Source of the DNA: JAGTVG01 sp963699805 | GTDB taxonomy: Bacteria; Bacteroidota; Bacteroidia; Cytophagales; Cyclobacteriaceae | Reading direction: 5' to 3' | Length of the DNA stretch: 64,000 bases | Assembly: GCA_963699805.1 (NCBI GenBank) | Contig: CAVOVH010000005.1 | Location: 1,054,001-1,118,000 of the forward strand | Part shown: in pieces, positions 9,572 to 18,829 of the stretch | How positions within the stretch are numbered: position 1 is the stretch's first letter | How the letters are laid out: every line of letters begins with the position of its first letter | Made by a program: the position numbers and the translations under genes | The notes under the pieces: model-generated | What the model was told of the DNA's origin: nothing | The model's database searches: none | The model's input: the letters and a program-made list of their open reading frames with translations, nothing else

Positions 9572-12500
9572 TTATGTAGAAGATTTCTGTTCAGCCAGTT
9601 TTCGCTTTTTTTCATATCCAGCCATCTTTCCTATCAAGACGAATAGCATGGGATAAAAGAAAACACCAAGTAGTGTAGCTATAGTCATGCCTCCCAGCAA
9701 AGCTATACCCATGACCTTTCTGGCCTCCGCTCCGGATCCAGTGGCAACAACCAATGGAAATACGCCCAGAATAAAAGAGAAGGCGGTCATAAGGATGGGC
9801 CTGAACCTTGATTTTGCTGCTTTGATGGCGGCGTCAAATAAGCCTAATCCTTTCTGAAATTCTTCATTGGCAAATTCTACAATCAGAATGGCATTTTTGG
9901 CTGCCATCCCGATCAGCATAACAAAAGATACCTGCGCGAAAATATTGTTCTCGAAGGTGGGGCTGATCAATCTCGCTGCCCATAAAAAGAACAAAGCACC
10001 AAATATAGCAAAAGGTGTTCCAAGCAGTATACTGAAGGGCAACGACCAGCTTTCATATTGAGCAGCCAGGATAAGAAAAACGAAGACGAGAGAGAAAGTC
10101 AGAATGATGCCTAAGGACCCGGATGCTTTCTTCTCCTGGAATGACATGGCATTCCAGCTAAAATTGAGATCGGCAGGTAACACTTCTGCAGCAACATTTT
10201 CCAGTGCAGCCATCGCCTCCGCAGAGGTAAATCCGGGTGCTGGCCCCCCGGTAACTTCTACGGCTCTGTAAAGATTAAACCTGTTGGTGTAGTCCGGACC
10301 GTAAACTGGTCTAATGGTTACAATGGTAGATAAAGGAACTTTCTGCCCCAGATTATTCATTACAAAGAAATTGTTGAGCTGTTTTTCATCAACCCGGTAT
10401 TGTGGCTCAGCCTGAATATAGGTTTTATACAATCGGCCAAATCTGGTGAAATCATTGACATAGGCACCTCCCATAAAGGCCCCGATGGTTTTGTAAAGAT
10501 CATTCAGGGAAACGCCCAATTTTAAAGCCTTTTCCTTATTGACATCCATAAACCGTTGTGGAACATCTGCCTGGAAGGTAGTAAAAGCACTACCAATTTC
10601 AGGTTGTTCATTTGCTGCCTTTATAAATTTCATGGTATTCTGAGCCAGATAATCCGGCGTATTACCACCCCGGTCCTGAATCATAATACTGAATCCTGAA
10701 CCATTCCCCAATCCTGGAATGGCAGGTGGACCGAAAGCAAAAGCCTGGGCGCTCTTGATCTTTGTTGCCAGTTCAACATTCAGCTTCTGTATAACTTCTT
10801 TGGCCGTCAATTGTCTTTCATCCCAATCTATAAGTGTGACGAACATGAAACCATTGCTCGGCGTATAGGATTGGGACAGCAGACTGAAGCCTGTGGCGGT
10901 AGTAACATATTGAACTTCAGGATAATTAAGAATAATCTCTTCTATCTCCTTGGTAACTGCATCGGATCTTTGAAGTGAGGCGGCATTGGGCAACTGAACA
11001 TTCACATAAAAATATCCCATATCCTCTTCAGGGATGAATCCACCAGGGACGAGCCGGAAAAATATAGCTGCACCTATCGTCATGATTATAATGAATATGA
11101 CACCACGCTTGATTTTCCGTGTGACTACATTGGTAAAAGTCATATATGAATCCGTAGATTTCCCCATCCAATGATTGAATTTCTTAAAAAACCAACCCAG
11201 GGGGCCTCCGTAGGGTTTCGGTTCTTTAAGAAGAATGGAGCATAAGGCCGGGCTGAGTGTAAGGGCATTGACGGAAGATACTATAACTGAAACGACAATA
11301 GTTATGGCAAATTGCTGATATAAGAGACCCGTGATCCCTGCCATACCGGCAACAGGGATAAAAACCGCAATCAATACCAGGGTAGTAGCAATTACGGGCG
11401 CTGTCACTTTTTTCATGGCATCAATAGTGGCTTCTTTTGTGCTCATACCGCTTTCTATATTCACCTGAACAGCTTCCACCACCACGATGGCATCATCAAC
11501 CACAATACCTATGGCAAGTACCAGACCCAGCAATGAAAGTACATTAATAGTAAATCCTAAAAGCGGAAAAAACATAAAGGCCCCAACCAGGGATACGGGT
11601 ATCGCCAATGTTGGAATTAAAGTAGCCCGCCAATCCTGTATAAATATAAATACGACCAGAATAACAAGGGCAAGGGCAATAAAAAGGGTGATAATAATTT
11701 CCTTAATACCTGCTGTAATAGGCAAGGTCGAATCCAGGGATACGTCATACTGTATACCCTCGGGGAAATTTCTTTCAATGGTTTCCATTTCGCTGATCAC
11801 ATTTTCAGCCAGTTCGACAGAATTTGATCCTGGAGCCTGGTAGAGCGAAATAATGGCACAGGTTTCTTTGTTTAGCCGTGCGAAAATATTATAGGTTTCG
11901 ACCCCTAAATTTACCGTTGCTATATCACCAATTCTAACCTGAGATCCATCCGTCTGGGTACGTACTACAATCTCTTCAAAAGCTTCTGGAGAATTGAAGC
12001 GCTCGGGAAGTCTGACGGTATAGGTAAATTCCGTTCCCGGAGGTGCCGGCTCTGCACCAAACTTACCCCCCGGGACAATAATGTTCTGTTCATTGATGGC
12101 ATTCATAATCTCAGGAACCGTAATGCCTAATGAGGCCAAACGGTCAGGCTTTACCCATATCCTCATAGAATAGTTAGATGCGCTCAGTACATCCACTTTC
12201 CCAATTCCAGGTATTCGTGCCAGCTGATCCTTGATGTTGATCAAGGCATAATTACCCAGGAAATCCTGGTTATATCGTCCGTCAGAAGTAAGGGTAACGA
12301 GCATTAATATATTGGGAAGAGATTTTTTAGTTGTTACCCCATATTTGGTAACTTCCTGCGGTAGTTTGGCAGAAGCCGCCGAAACCCTGTTTTGAGTCAA
12401 TACCGTATTCATATCCGGGTCAGTACCCACTTCGAATGAAATATCAATGTTCATTGTTCCATCATTGGAATTTCTTGATTTCATATAGATCATATTATCC

Positions 12501-12727
12501 ACTCCATTGATCTCCTGCTCAAGCGGAGCGGCTACTGACTCTTCAATGCTTATTGCATTGGCCCCTGTATAGGTGGCGCTTACCTGAACTACTGGTGGGG
12601 TCAGGTTGGGATATTGTTCAATAGGTAAACCGATCATCGACACACCTCCAACAATAACGATCACGATGGCGATTACCATAGCCACTATCGGCCGGTGGAC
12701 AAAGAAATTTCCTTTATTCTCAGACAT
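9572..12727 (-). CDS. RND-type efflux pump, HAE1/AcrB family inner-membrane transporter
   Basis: This proton-driven inner-membrane pump has 1,051 residues and twelve expected membrane helices in two repeats. Visible hallmarks are FFVHRPIVAMVIAI at the N-terminus, GLPIEQYPNLTPP, the TM4 acidic pair in GIVVDDAIVVVEA (about residues 408-409), SGFSIMIQDRGG in the porter domain, and GFIPEEDMGYFYV. The longest open frame starts 30 codons earlier, but that leader has no homology character. ATG at 12727 (MSENKGNFFVHRP) leaves only 10 bases after the adaptor stop, so I chose it. No regulator gene is adjacent. The residue pattern is that of the multidrug HAE1 group rather than the heavy-metal CusA group. 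Confidence 0.95.
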   Translation of the reverse strand: MSENKGNFFVHRPIVAMVIAIVIVIVGGVSMIGLPIEQYPNLTPPVVQVSATYTGANAISIEESVAAPLEQEINGVDNMIYMKSRNSNDGTMNIDISFEVGTDPDMNTVLTQNRVSAASAKLPQEVTKYGVTTKKSLPNILMLVTLTSDGRYNQDFLGNYALINIKDQLARIPGIGKVDVLSASNYSMRIWVKPDRLASLGITVPEIMNAINEQNIIVPGGKFGAEPAPPGTEFTYTVRLPERFNSPEAFEEIVVRTQTDGSQVRIGDIATVNLGVETYNIFARLNKETCAIISLYQAPGSNSVELAENVISEMETIERNFPEGIQYDVSLDSTLPITAGIKEIIITLFIALALVILVVFIFIQDWRATLIPTLAIPVSLVGAFMFFPLLGFTINVLSLLGLVLAIGIVVDDAIVVVEAVQVNIESGMSTKEATIDAMKKVTAPVIATTLVLIAVFIPVAGMAGITGLLYQQFAITIVVSVIVSSVNALTLSPALCSILLKEPKPYGGPLGWFFKKFNHWMGKSTDSYMTFTNVVTRKIKRGVIFIIIMTIGAAIFFRLVPGGFIPEEDMGYFYVNVQLPNAASLQRSDAVTKEIEEIILNYPEVQYVTTATGFSLLSQSYTPSNGFMFVTLIDWDERQLTAKEVIQKLNVELATKIKSAQAFAFGPPAIPGLGNGSGFSIMIQDRGGNTPDYLAQNTMKFIKAANEQPEIGSAFTTFQADVPQRFMDVNKEKALKLGVSLNDLYKTIGAFMGGAYVNDFTRFGRLYKTYIQAEPQYRVDEKQLNNFFVMNNLGQKVPLSTIVTIRPVYGPDYTNRFNLYRAVEVTGGPAPGFTSAEAMAALENVAAEVLPADLNFSWNAMSFQEKKASGSLGIILTFSLVFVFLILAAQYESWSLPFSILLGTPFAIFGALFFLWAARLISPTFENNIFAQVSFVMLIGMAAKNAILIVEFANEEFQKGLGLFDAAIKAAKSRFRPILMTAFSFILGVFPLVVATGSGAEARKVMGIALLGGMTIATLLGVFFYPMLFVLIGKMAGYEKKRKLAEQKSST

Positions 12728-12737
12728 ATCTTTATGG

Positions 12738-13901
12738 CTATAGATTGGTTTGACTTTCAAATTCAACCAGAACGGGTTTGACCTCAAGGCCAGAAGCCAC
12801 TTTCTGTAATGCATCAATCACTACTTTGTCCCCTGGATTTAATCCTTCTTCAATCACCCAAAGGTCCCCAAGTTTTTCAGTCGCTTTGACTTGTCTTGCT
12901 TGAACTATATTTTCAGCATTCACCACATAAACTGAATTTTGCCCCTGTAATTCCATGACACATCTTTGCGGAACGAGAAGCGCGTTTTCAGCAGTAAACA
13001 AGAGTATTTTGACTTTGGTATACATACCTGGACGCAATATTCTATCGGGATTATCAAAACTGGCTTGTACCAGCATAGAACCCGTCATAGCATCTATATT
13101 GCGATCAATAAAGTCAATTTCCCCTATTTGATCATAAAGGCTACCATCCGCCAGTATGAGTTCTACTTTGGCTCTTTGTTCAGCATCTGCAGGCCTGTCT
13201 TCCAGATTTTCCATATTCATTTCTCTGGCCAGGATCAGGTAAGATGTTTCCGGAAGAAAGAATTGAATTCGGATGGTTCTGATCTGTGAAACTGTATTTA
13301 AAATAACAGGATTCGGCGATCTGCCAACAAATTCTCCGACTCGGGCATTGGTTTTACCAATCAAGCCATCTATGGGTGATAAGATTCGGGTATAGCTTAA
13401 ATTGATTCTGGCCATCTCAAGATTTGCCTCAGCGGCTTGTAGCGATGCTTCAGCTGCTTCTTTGCTTGCCAGGGCTGCATCGTAATCACTCTTACTTACG
13501 GCATTGATTTTAACCAGAGGTTCGTACCGAGCCAATTCGTTTTGAGCATTGACGAGATAAGTTTTAGCTTCCTCCACCTTACTCTGTTGACCGGCAACTT
13601 CAGCCTGGAAGGGTTGTGCGTCTATCCGGTACAACAATTGTCCCTTAGTAACACGTGTTCCTTCCTCAAAGGCAATTTGTTCGAGAAATCCTTCCACACG
13701 CGCCCTTATCGGTATGTCCTGAAGCCCAAATGCCTGTCCAACAAATTCCCGGTATAAGGGTACATCCTGTTGAATAACTTCCACTACCTCGATTTCCGGT
13801 GGTGCAAGTTTATTTTCATTTTTTTCCTTACAGGAAGCAAGGATAATTACATATCCAAATACCACCAGTATTGCGGCAAAATAATATCTGTAATTTTTCA
13901 T
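12738..13901 (-). CDS. RND efflux periplasmic adaptor (membrane fusion protein)
   Basis: This AcrA/MexA-type adaptor is anchored as a lipoprotein: the signal peptide ends in LASC with lipid Cys at residue 24. Next come the beta-barrel/lipoyl entry (PLYREFVGQAFGLQDIPIRARVEGFLEQI), an alpha-hairpin rich in coiled-coil heptads at about residues 105-165, the second lipoyl half (LSYTRILSPIDGLIGKTNARVGEFVG), and the membrane-proximal domain (LLVPQRCVMELQG). Length is 387 residues, normal for the family. It is the first gene of the three-gene efflux operon read leftwards. The 900-base gap upstream should hold the promoter, but I see no convincing TTTG/TAnnTTTG pair close to the start. Confidence 0.94.
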   Translation of the reverse strand: MKNYRYYFAAILVVFGYVIILASCKEKNENKLAPPEIEVVEVIQQDVPLYREFVGQAFGLQDIPIRARVEGFLEQIAFEEGTRVTKGQLLYRIDAQPFQAEVAGQQSKVEEAKTYLVNAQNELARYEPLVKINAVSKSDYDAALASKEAAEASLQAAEANLEMARINLSYTRILSPIDGLIGKTNARVGEFVGRSPNPVILNTVSQIRTIRIQFFLPETSYLILAREMNMENLEDRPADAEQRAKVELILADGSLYDQIGEIDFIDRNIDAMTGSMLVQASFDNPDRILRPGMYTKVKILLFTAENALLVPQRCVMELQGQNSVYVVNAENIVQARQVKATEKLGDLWVIEEGLNPGDKVVIDALQKVASGLEVKPVLVEFESQTNL

Positions 13902-14808
13902 GGATAGAAGTAAGGTTATGAAATATGAAAGACCCTTATTAATATAAATTTTATAATTTTTTTATCCGGTTAGTCCTGAAATAGAAACCCGCCCAAAATC
14001 ACCCTAAATCTAACCGGCAATTGCCAAAAATGTTTTTCTTATTTAACTTTTAATTGAAGCAAACACAATATCTGGGTTTTCTCAGGATTTCTTAAATTCA
14101 GAAATAGTTAAAATGATTAATAGAAGCCTGAATTTTAGGTTAATAATTCAATAAAATACAAAGTATATAAGAGAAAGCCAAAAATAATATAAAGAATGAA
14201 ATAAAGTGGAATAAAGATGTTAAAAATTCGAATTTCCAGATTAATGACGAACGAGCTGATGAATCAATAAAATCATATACCGAGTCAAAAATAATTTATA
14301 TTTCAAGATTTGATATCTATTTAAGACCGAAATTTAGATCAATAGTTATTGACAAATTAACTATTGGTTTTTATCATCTTACTTTCGGAAGAACTAAGAA
14401 ATAAATTCCTACCCGTTTAATGTTTCCTTCTGAATGATGTCAGGAAAAGAGTTTTTCACCATATAAAGAAAAGTATTCGTCGATTGAAACATATCATTCT
14501 GTTTTCAGAAGGAAATAATTGATTTTCAAACGAGTGTGTTATATAGAAAAACAATTCATTCCTGCTGAAAGATACCCAAGGATCTAAGAATGATATTTAA
14601 TACTTCCATAAACCTGATTCCTCCCCTTTTGTCATTCACCAGGAATCTTTAATATCGACTAATTTAGGTGTATGATTAAATTCCATATATTTAAATTATT
14701 CATGCTTATGGAAGATAAATCTTGTGGAAAAAATTATGTTACAGGTAGATTGTAATACAAAAAATTGCGAACGCCATCTGTTTAACAATCGAATCAAGAA
14801 AAAGACAT
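13902..14808. other. AT-rich intergenic gap
   Basis: About 900 bases separate the efflux operon from the isomerase gene. No full gene with a normal start was found. The stretch is AT-rich and holds one 78-codon open stretch without a start codon (14171-14404, listed separately) and a 9-bp inverted repeat at 14340-14366 inside it. The right part (14405-14808) shows nothing recognisable. It also lies downstream of the minus-strand isomerase gene. Confidence 0.5.
14171..14404 (+). pseudogene. Possible decayed coding remnant
   Basis: An open stretch of 78 codons runs from after a TAA at 14168 to a TAA at 14402, with no ATG, GTG or TTG that would make a normal protein. The translated tail (SKIIYISRFDIYLRPKFRSI, then a short run ending FGRTKK) reads more like protein than random AT-rich DNA, with mixed hydrophobic and basic residues. 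No family was recognised. It may be the end of a truncated gene whose front has been lost, or chance. Confidence 0.2.
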
Positions 14809-15633
14809 TTATTTAATCAATTTTGAAAGGTATTCGAAACTTTTAACAGCATCCGGCACTGTACCGCACTCCACACTGAACACGATATCGGAGTTGGTAC
14901 TTTTTACAATATCAATTACGCGTTTCCAGTCAATCACCCCATCCCCACAAGCACAACCTACTGGTGTGCCGGTCACTTTACCACGTTCGTCTTTCCCCTG
15001 CTGAATACTTATATCTTTGGCATGTAGATGTACCAATTTGTCTTTTACACTATCAAGCCAATGATAGATATCTCCTCCGCCTCCTAGGTACGCATTACCT
15101 GTGTCGAAATTGATCCCGATTGCAGGTGAGTCGACCAGGTCGTAGATACTTTTCAATCCATCCGGTGTTTTACTGTATTGCTGATGCTGTTCCAATCCAA
15201 TTAAAATGCCATGTCTTTCAGCAACGAGGGCTGCTTCCGTAAGCGTATATTTCATCAAGATGTAATCAATTTCTCTGGTGGTCCATGTTGGTTTGGGTCC
15301 TTCATCGGTATTCACGACAGGGGCTTTCAAATCTGCCGCAAAACGGATGGCCATTTTCAGGTATTCTACACTTATTTCAGGCTTACATAAAGGAGTGTGG
15401 GTTGAAAGTCCTGAAAGTTTAATTTCATTTTTATCACAAATTTCCTTGATCCGTAAGGGATCCTCAAACATGGAAACCGAATGGAAATAACCGGCTTCAC
15501 TCAGTAACTCCCGCCCCAGGTGAACCATCGGCTCAATGTACTCGTAACCTATTTCTTTCGCTTTTTGCACACCCCATTCAAATGGTTTATCATGGTGGCG
15601 CACAAATTCCATGTTGATACCCAGTTTGATCAT
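14809..15633 (-). CDS. Sugar phosphate isomerase/epimerase (xylose isomerase-like TIM barrel)
   Basis: This 274-residue AP-endonuclease-2/xylose-isomerase-like TIM barrel has no signal peptide, so it is cytosolic. Visible metal-site strands are IGLEQHQQYS (Glu), INFDTGNAYLGGGGD (Asp), LVHLHAKDIS (His and Asp), and the C-terminal VFSVECGT (Glu). These match the four-ligand divalent-metal site of the family. Enzymes of this group isomerise or epimerise keto-sugars, inosose and similar substrates, and the exact substrate cannot be read from sequence. The gene follows the enolase-family and RraA-like genes on the same strand, but a terminator-like hairpin lies between (15825-15854). It is probably transcribed separately while serving the same catabolic module. 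Confidence 0.85.
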   Translation of the reverse strand: MIKLGINMEFVRHHDKPFEWGVQKAKEIGYEYIEPMVHLGRELLSEAGYFHSVSMFEDPLRIKEICDKNEIKLSGLSTHTPLCKPEISVEYLKMAIRFAADLKAPVVNTDEGPKPTWTTREIDYILMKYTLTEAALVAERHGILIGLEQHQQYSKTPDGLKSIYDLVDSPAIGINFDTGNAYLGGGGDIYHWLDSVKDKLVHLHAKDISIQQGKDERGKVTGTPVGCACGDGVIDWKRVIDIVKSTNSDIVFSVECGTVPDAVKSFEYLSKLIK

Positions 15634-15824
15634 ATTTCCTTTTTTTTATAGTAATTGTATGGATTAAGCAAGACTCCGGAAGTACCGACTGTTGCTTCAT
15701 CTCTAAATTGTCTGTTTCTTAATTTTGAGTTTCCCAAAATCGAGATAATGTCCTCAAAAACTGCGTTAGTCCTTAAACAAATATAAAATTCATTAATGAT
15801 AATTAATACTCAAATAGGAAAATG

Positions 15825-15854
15825 AAAAAACCGGATCCCACCGGATCTGGTTTT
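15825..15854 (-). terminator. Rho-independent terminator after the enolase-family gene
   Basis: A 12-bp stem with one G-U-type mismatch (arms 15827-15838 and 15843-15854, loop CACC) is followed on the minus strand by a run of T. It lies 27 bases beyond the stop of the enolase-superfamily gene and so should end that transcript. Confidence 0.7.
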
Positions 15855-15881
15855 ACAGGTTACTTTGAAAATTATCTTATA

Positions 15882-17165
15882 TCATTCAAAAAACGGTACC
15901 CCATCCTGGGCATATTTTCTCATTCCTTCTTCATTGATTTCCACTCCAATGCCGGGTTTATCTGAAACGATAATATGTCCATCAACGATCATCGACGGAT
16001 CATAATCCACAATCTCTTTAAACATGGGATCTCTATGGAAGTATATCTGCCATTCCAGGATCATAAAATTGGGCACAGAAGCACACACATGTGCCGAGGC
16101 CATTGCGCCAAGATATGAGGCAACCATATGCGGGGCAAACGGAACGTAATACAGGTTAGCCAGGTTGGCAATGCGTTGCCCTTCACCCAGCCCTCCGGCT
16201 TTTTGCAGGTCCGGCATAACGATGTCAACCGCGCCGATTTCTAAAAGCCGTCGAAATCCATGGGCTAAATACAGATTTTCTCCCGCACAAATCGGGGTAG
16301 ACGTTGATTCAGAGATTTTACGATATGCTTCCACATTTTCTGCAGGAATAGGTTCTTCAAGCCACATAAGCTTTAATGGCTCCATGAGTTTGGCAACCTT
16401 TTCTCCTGTCACACCGTCGTACCGCCCATGCATGTCTGCACAAATATCAATGGATGGCCCAACAGCTTCACGGGCAGCTGCGATCTGATCATACATCCGT
16501 TGCAATTCGTTTGGGCTTGCCGTCCAGTTGTAGTAATCATATTTATTAGGATCATTGGCCTGGTCAAGGTCAAATTTTACAGCTGTAAATCCCATTTTTA
16601 CAGCCTCCGTGGCACTTTCTGCAAACTCTTGTGGATCAGGCAACCTGGATTGGTACAATGCGGTATCCATATATAGCCGGATCTTGTCACGGAATTTTCC
16701 TCCCAGCAGCTGATATACGGGTACACCTAAAGCCTTTCCAGCCAAATCCCAAAGCGCTGATTCAACAGCAGAAAGAACGGCCACGTACATGCCCGATTGG
16801 GCCCCTTCAAAAAATCCGGACCGCCGGATATCTTCAAATAACCGATGTACATTCAACGGATTTTTATCCTTTAGCCTGCTACTGAACATTTTCACCAGAT
16901 GATAGGTTCCCGGTGTAGCGTCAACTCCCTCACCGCAACCCCATATGCCCTGGTTAGTATGAATTTTTATGAACAAGCTATGACCTCCACGGATATACCC
17001 GCATTTGATATCCGAAATTTTCAAATCGGAAGGCCTGGATTGGATGGGTGATTGCGCCATTGCTTTTTCCAATTCCTTTCCAAAACTAAAAATAGAAGTT
17101 GATCCCAATACCCCGGCAAGAGCACTTTTGGTTAAGAAGGATCTTCTTGATGATGATTTAAGCAT
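15882..17165 (-). CDS. Tat-exported enolase-superfamily sugar-acid dehydratase
   Basis: This mandelate racemase/muconate lactonizing family protein has 427 residues and is most like the galactonate/mannonate dehydratase subgroup. An N-terminal twin-arginine signal (SSRRSFLTKSAL, hydrophobic core to about residue 38) predicts export, which is unusual for a sugar-acid dehydratase. Metal ligands are Asp244 in CADMHGR, Glu270 in WLEEP and Glu296 in CAGENLY. His246, in the D-x-H pair, and His346 in FAPHMV are candidate acid/base residues, and Lys197 sits in the AVKFD strand. It lies 23 bases after the RraA-like gene, so the two form an operon. Substrate is unknown; an acid sugar is the family expectation. 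Lack of a biochemically defined ortholog limits certainty to the subgroup. Confidence 0.88.
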   Translation of the reverse strand: MLKSSSRRSFLTKSALAGVLGSTSIFSFGKELEKAMAQSPIQSRPSDLKISDIKCGYIRGGHSLFIKIHTNQGIWGCGEGVDATPGTYHLVKMFSSRLKDKNPLNVHRLFEDIRRSGFFEGAQSGMYVAVLSAVESALWDLAGKALGVPVYQLLGGKFRDKIRLYMDTALYQSRLPDPQEFAESATEAVKMGFTAVKFDLDQANDPNKYDYYNWTASPNELQRMYDQIAAAREAVGPSIDICADMHGRYDGVTGEKVAKLMEPLKLMWLEEPIPAENVEAYRKISESTSTPICAGENLYLAHGFRRLLEIGAVDIVMPDLQKAGGLGEGQRIANLANLYYVPFAPHMVASYLGAMASAHVCASVPNFMILEWQIYFHRDPMFKEIVDYDPSMIVDGHIIVSDKPGIGVEINEEGMRKYAQDGVPFFE

Positions 17166-17188
17166 GTTTTTGTTTTATTATATTTCTT

Positions 17189-18136
17189 TCACCAGGTTCG
17201 TGTTTTTAATAATTCCTGTATCTGTTCTTTTGGCACAGGTAATTCATCGATATGGTCGTTGAGCCATTGGGAAAAATCCCGCTCTATTTCATCCGACCAC
17301 CGCGAGTCGATCTGGCCAGGGGTATATTTTTGTTCACGCAGGCGCTGGTGACCAAACATATCCCTGAGCCTGACAATTTCAGAGGTCGTAACAACTTTCT
17401 CTGCAAGGTGAGGGGGTACAAAAATAACCCCTCCATCTCTTCCCAGCACAACATCTCCCGGGATCACCATGGCATCACCGATGCGTGTCGGTGTATTAAT
17501 CCCAACCAATGTAGTATTCAAAGCACCTTCTGGATTATTGAGATGGTGCGAAGGATGGTAGCTTCTGAAAAAGGAGGTGAAAGAACCAATCTCCTCTAAT
17601 CCATCAATATCCCGGATAGCACCATTGTAAACAATCCCCCTACCTGTTTTGGTGAATATTGAATTACCCAGGTTATCGCCAATGGTGGGCCCGTCAACGT
17701 GGGCACCAAACTGATCCACAACATACACATCACCCTGGACTAACATATCAATAGGCCAGGAATTTTGTGATTTTATCCTTCCATCCCGGTTATGGCCCCG
17801 GTCATCAATTACACGATGCACATCCGGTCGACCTGGCATAAAAGTCGCCGTTACCGCTCTTCCGACCAGTACACTATCCGGATTGATGCACATCCAGCCA
17901 TCTGCATATTGATGATTGAAATTGGCTCCTTTGAGGACAGCCCAGGCTTCTTCAAGCGTCACACTTTTCATGCGCTCCAGTATTACGTCTGGTACGCGTG
18001 GACGACCATCTTCAAATCGTTCGCCTTTCCATTCCGGTGTCAGAAATATAAGTTCTTCTTTGGATATTTGCTGACCATTTAGTTGCTGCACAAATAAAAT
18101 TGTACATGCAATAAATAAAAATCTTTGTATGGACAT
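17189..18136 (-). CDS. Exported RraA-family protein (HMG/CHA aldolase-like)
   Basis: This 315-residue protein has a Sec signal peptide (MSIQRFLFIACTILFVQQ, cleavage near residue 21) followed by an RraA/HMG-aldolase fold. Core motifs are TFMPGRPD, GDVYVVDQFG, the glycine-rich GDNLGNSIFTKTGRGI, and GAIRDIDGL with the conserved Arg-Asp pair that binds metal and pyruvate moiety in aldolase members. Cytosolic relatives either inhibit RNase E (RraA) or cleave 4-hydroxy-4-methyl-2-oxoglutarate; an exported copy is more likely an aldolase or lyase. It is the first gene of an operon with the Tat-exported dehydratase, which suggests extracytoplasmic processing of a sugar acid. The long N- and C-terminal additions relative to about 200-residue RraA are notable. 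Confidence 0.82.
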   Translation of the reverse strand: MSIQRFLFIACTILFVQQLNGQQISKEELIFLTPEWKGERFEDGRPRVPDVILERMKSVTLEEAWAVLKGANFNHQYADGWMCINPDSVLVGRAVTATFMPGRPDVHRVIDDRGHNRDGRIKSQNSWPIDMLVQGDVYVVDQFGAHVDGPTIGDNLGNSIFTKTGRGIVYNGAIRDIDGLEEIGSFTSFFRSYHPSHHLNNPEGALNTTLVGINTPTRIGDAMVIPGDVVLGRDGGVIFVPPHLAEKVVTTSEIVRLRDMFGHQRLREQKYTPGQIDSRWSDEIERDFSQWLNDHIDELPVPKEQIQELLKTRTW

Positions 18137-18829
18137 AATTTTAAAGGATTATGAATCTCAGTAGTTCTATCCAGTCAAGTGCAATAAAAATTTGAGTCAA
18201 AACTGGTTAACCAAGATATAAATAATTTCAGATTATCCATACGCGGAGCCTAAGATTTTACCAGCCTGGAATTGGCTGTTCCCATGCCTGAGGATGCGAT
18301 ATTTGAAATTGCATCATTCGCATGACTTAAACTTGAGATAAAAAATGCTTTGATCATAATATAAAAAACTCTACTTTTCTCATCAGTTTAATCCTATATA
18401 TAAGGTGTAAACGTTCAATTGGTTAAAATTTCACATATTCTTTTGATTCCCTTGCTCTGGGTATTAAAAATTGATTGCAACATCGAATGAGGTAGCGAAA
18501 GGTAAATTTCAGTTTTAATACCAAGGGCATTGGCATTAAATCTTTATAAATGGATTATTAAAAAAGGGAAAATGCTTATGGAAATAAACAAAATATCTCA
18601 ATTTTTTACTTTGAGAATGTTGATTTCTCGTTATCCCCCAGCATTTAGAAACATACGTAATACACATTTACACTTAACGCTATCATTTAAGAACCAGATA
18701 AATAACTAAAAAATGTAACCTGTACTGCAAGGCAGTGAAGGCTGCGCACTCCATTTTCATACGCCCGAGGCTTACCGGGTAGTTTGAACCAAAATTCATT
18801 AGAAATTATTTAACTAAACATGCAAAATC
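18137..18829. other. Intergenic region between rraA-like operon and susC
   Basis: This roughly 690-base divergent gap must hold promoters for both sides. It contains one 35-codon minus-strand frame (18250-18357, listed separately). Close to susC there is a GC-richer patch at about 18720-18790 with small hairpins: ACTGC/GCAGT at 18724-18736, and CCCG/CGGG near 18763-18780. These could be part of the susC mRNA leader. No clear TTTG/TAnnTTTG promoter or palindromic operator was found. Confidence 0.4.
18250..18357 (-). CDS. Very short open frame, doubtful
   Basis: An ATG-started frame of 35 residues (begins MIKAFFISSLSHAND, ends NSRLVKS) lies 113 bases upstream of the RraA-like gene on the same strand. 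Its composition looks protein-like and it has a normal stop, but no family or start signal supports it. It may be a remnant of a lost gene or chance. Confidence 0.15.
   Translation of the reverse strand: MIKAFFISSLSHANDAISNIASSGMGTANSRLVKS

Noticed and set aside
14340..14366. A 9-bp inverted repeat followed by T residues, considered as a terminator
   Set aside because: The stem is almost all A/T, lies inside an open stretch and follows no gene on that strand; chance is likely in such AT-rich DNA.
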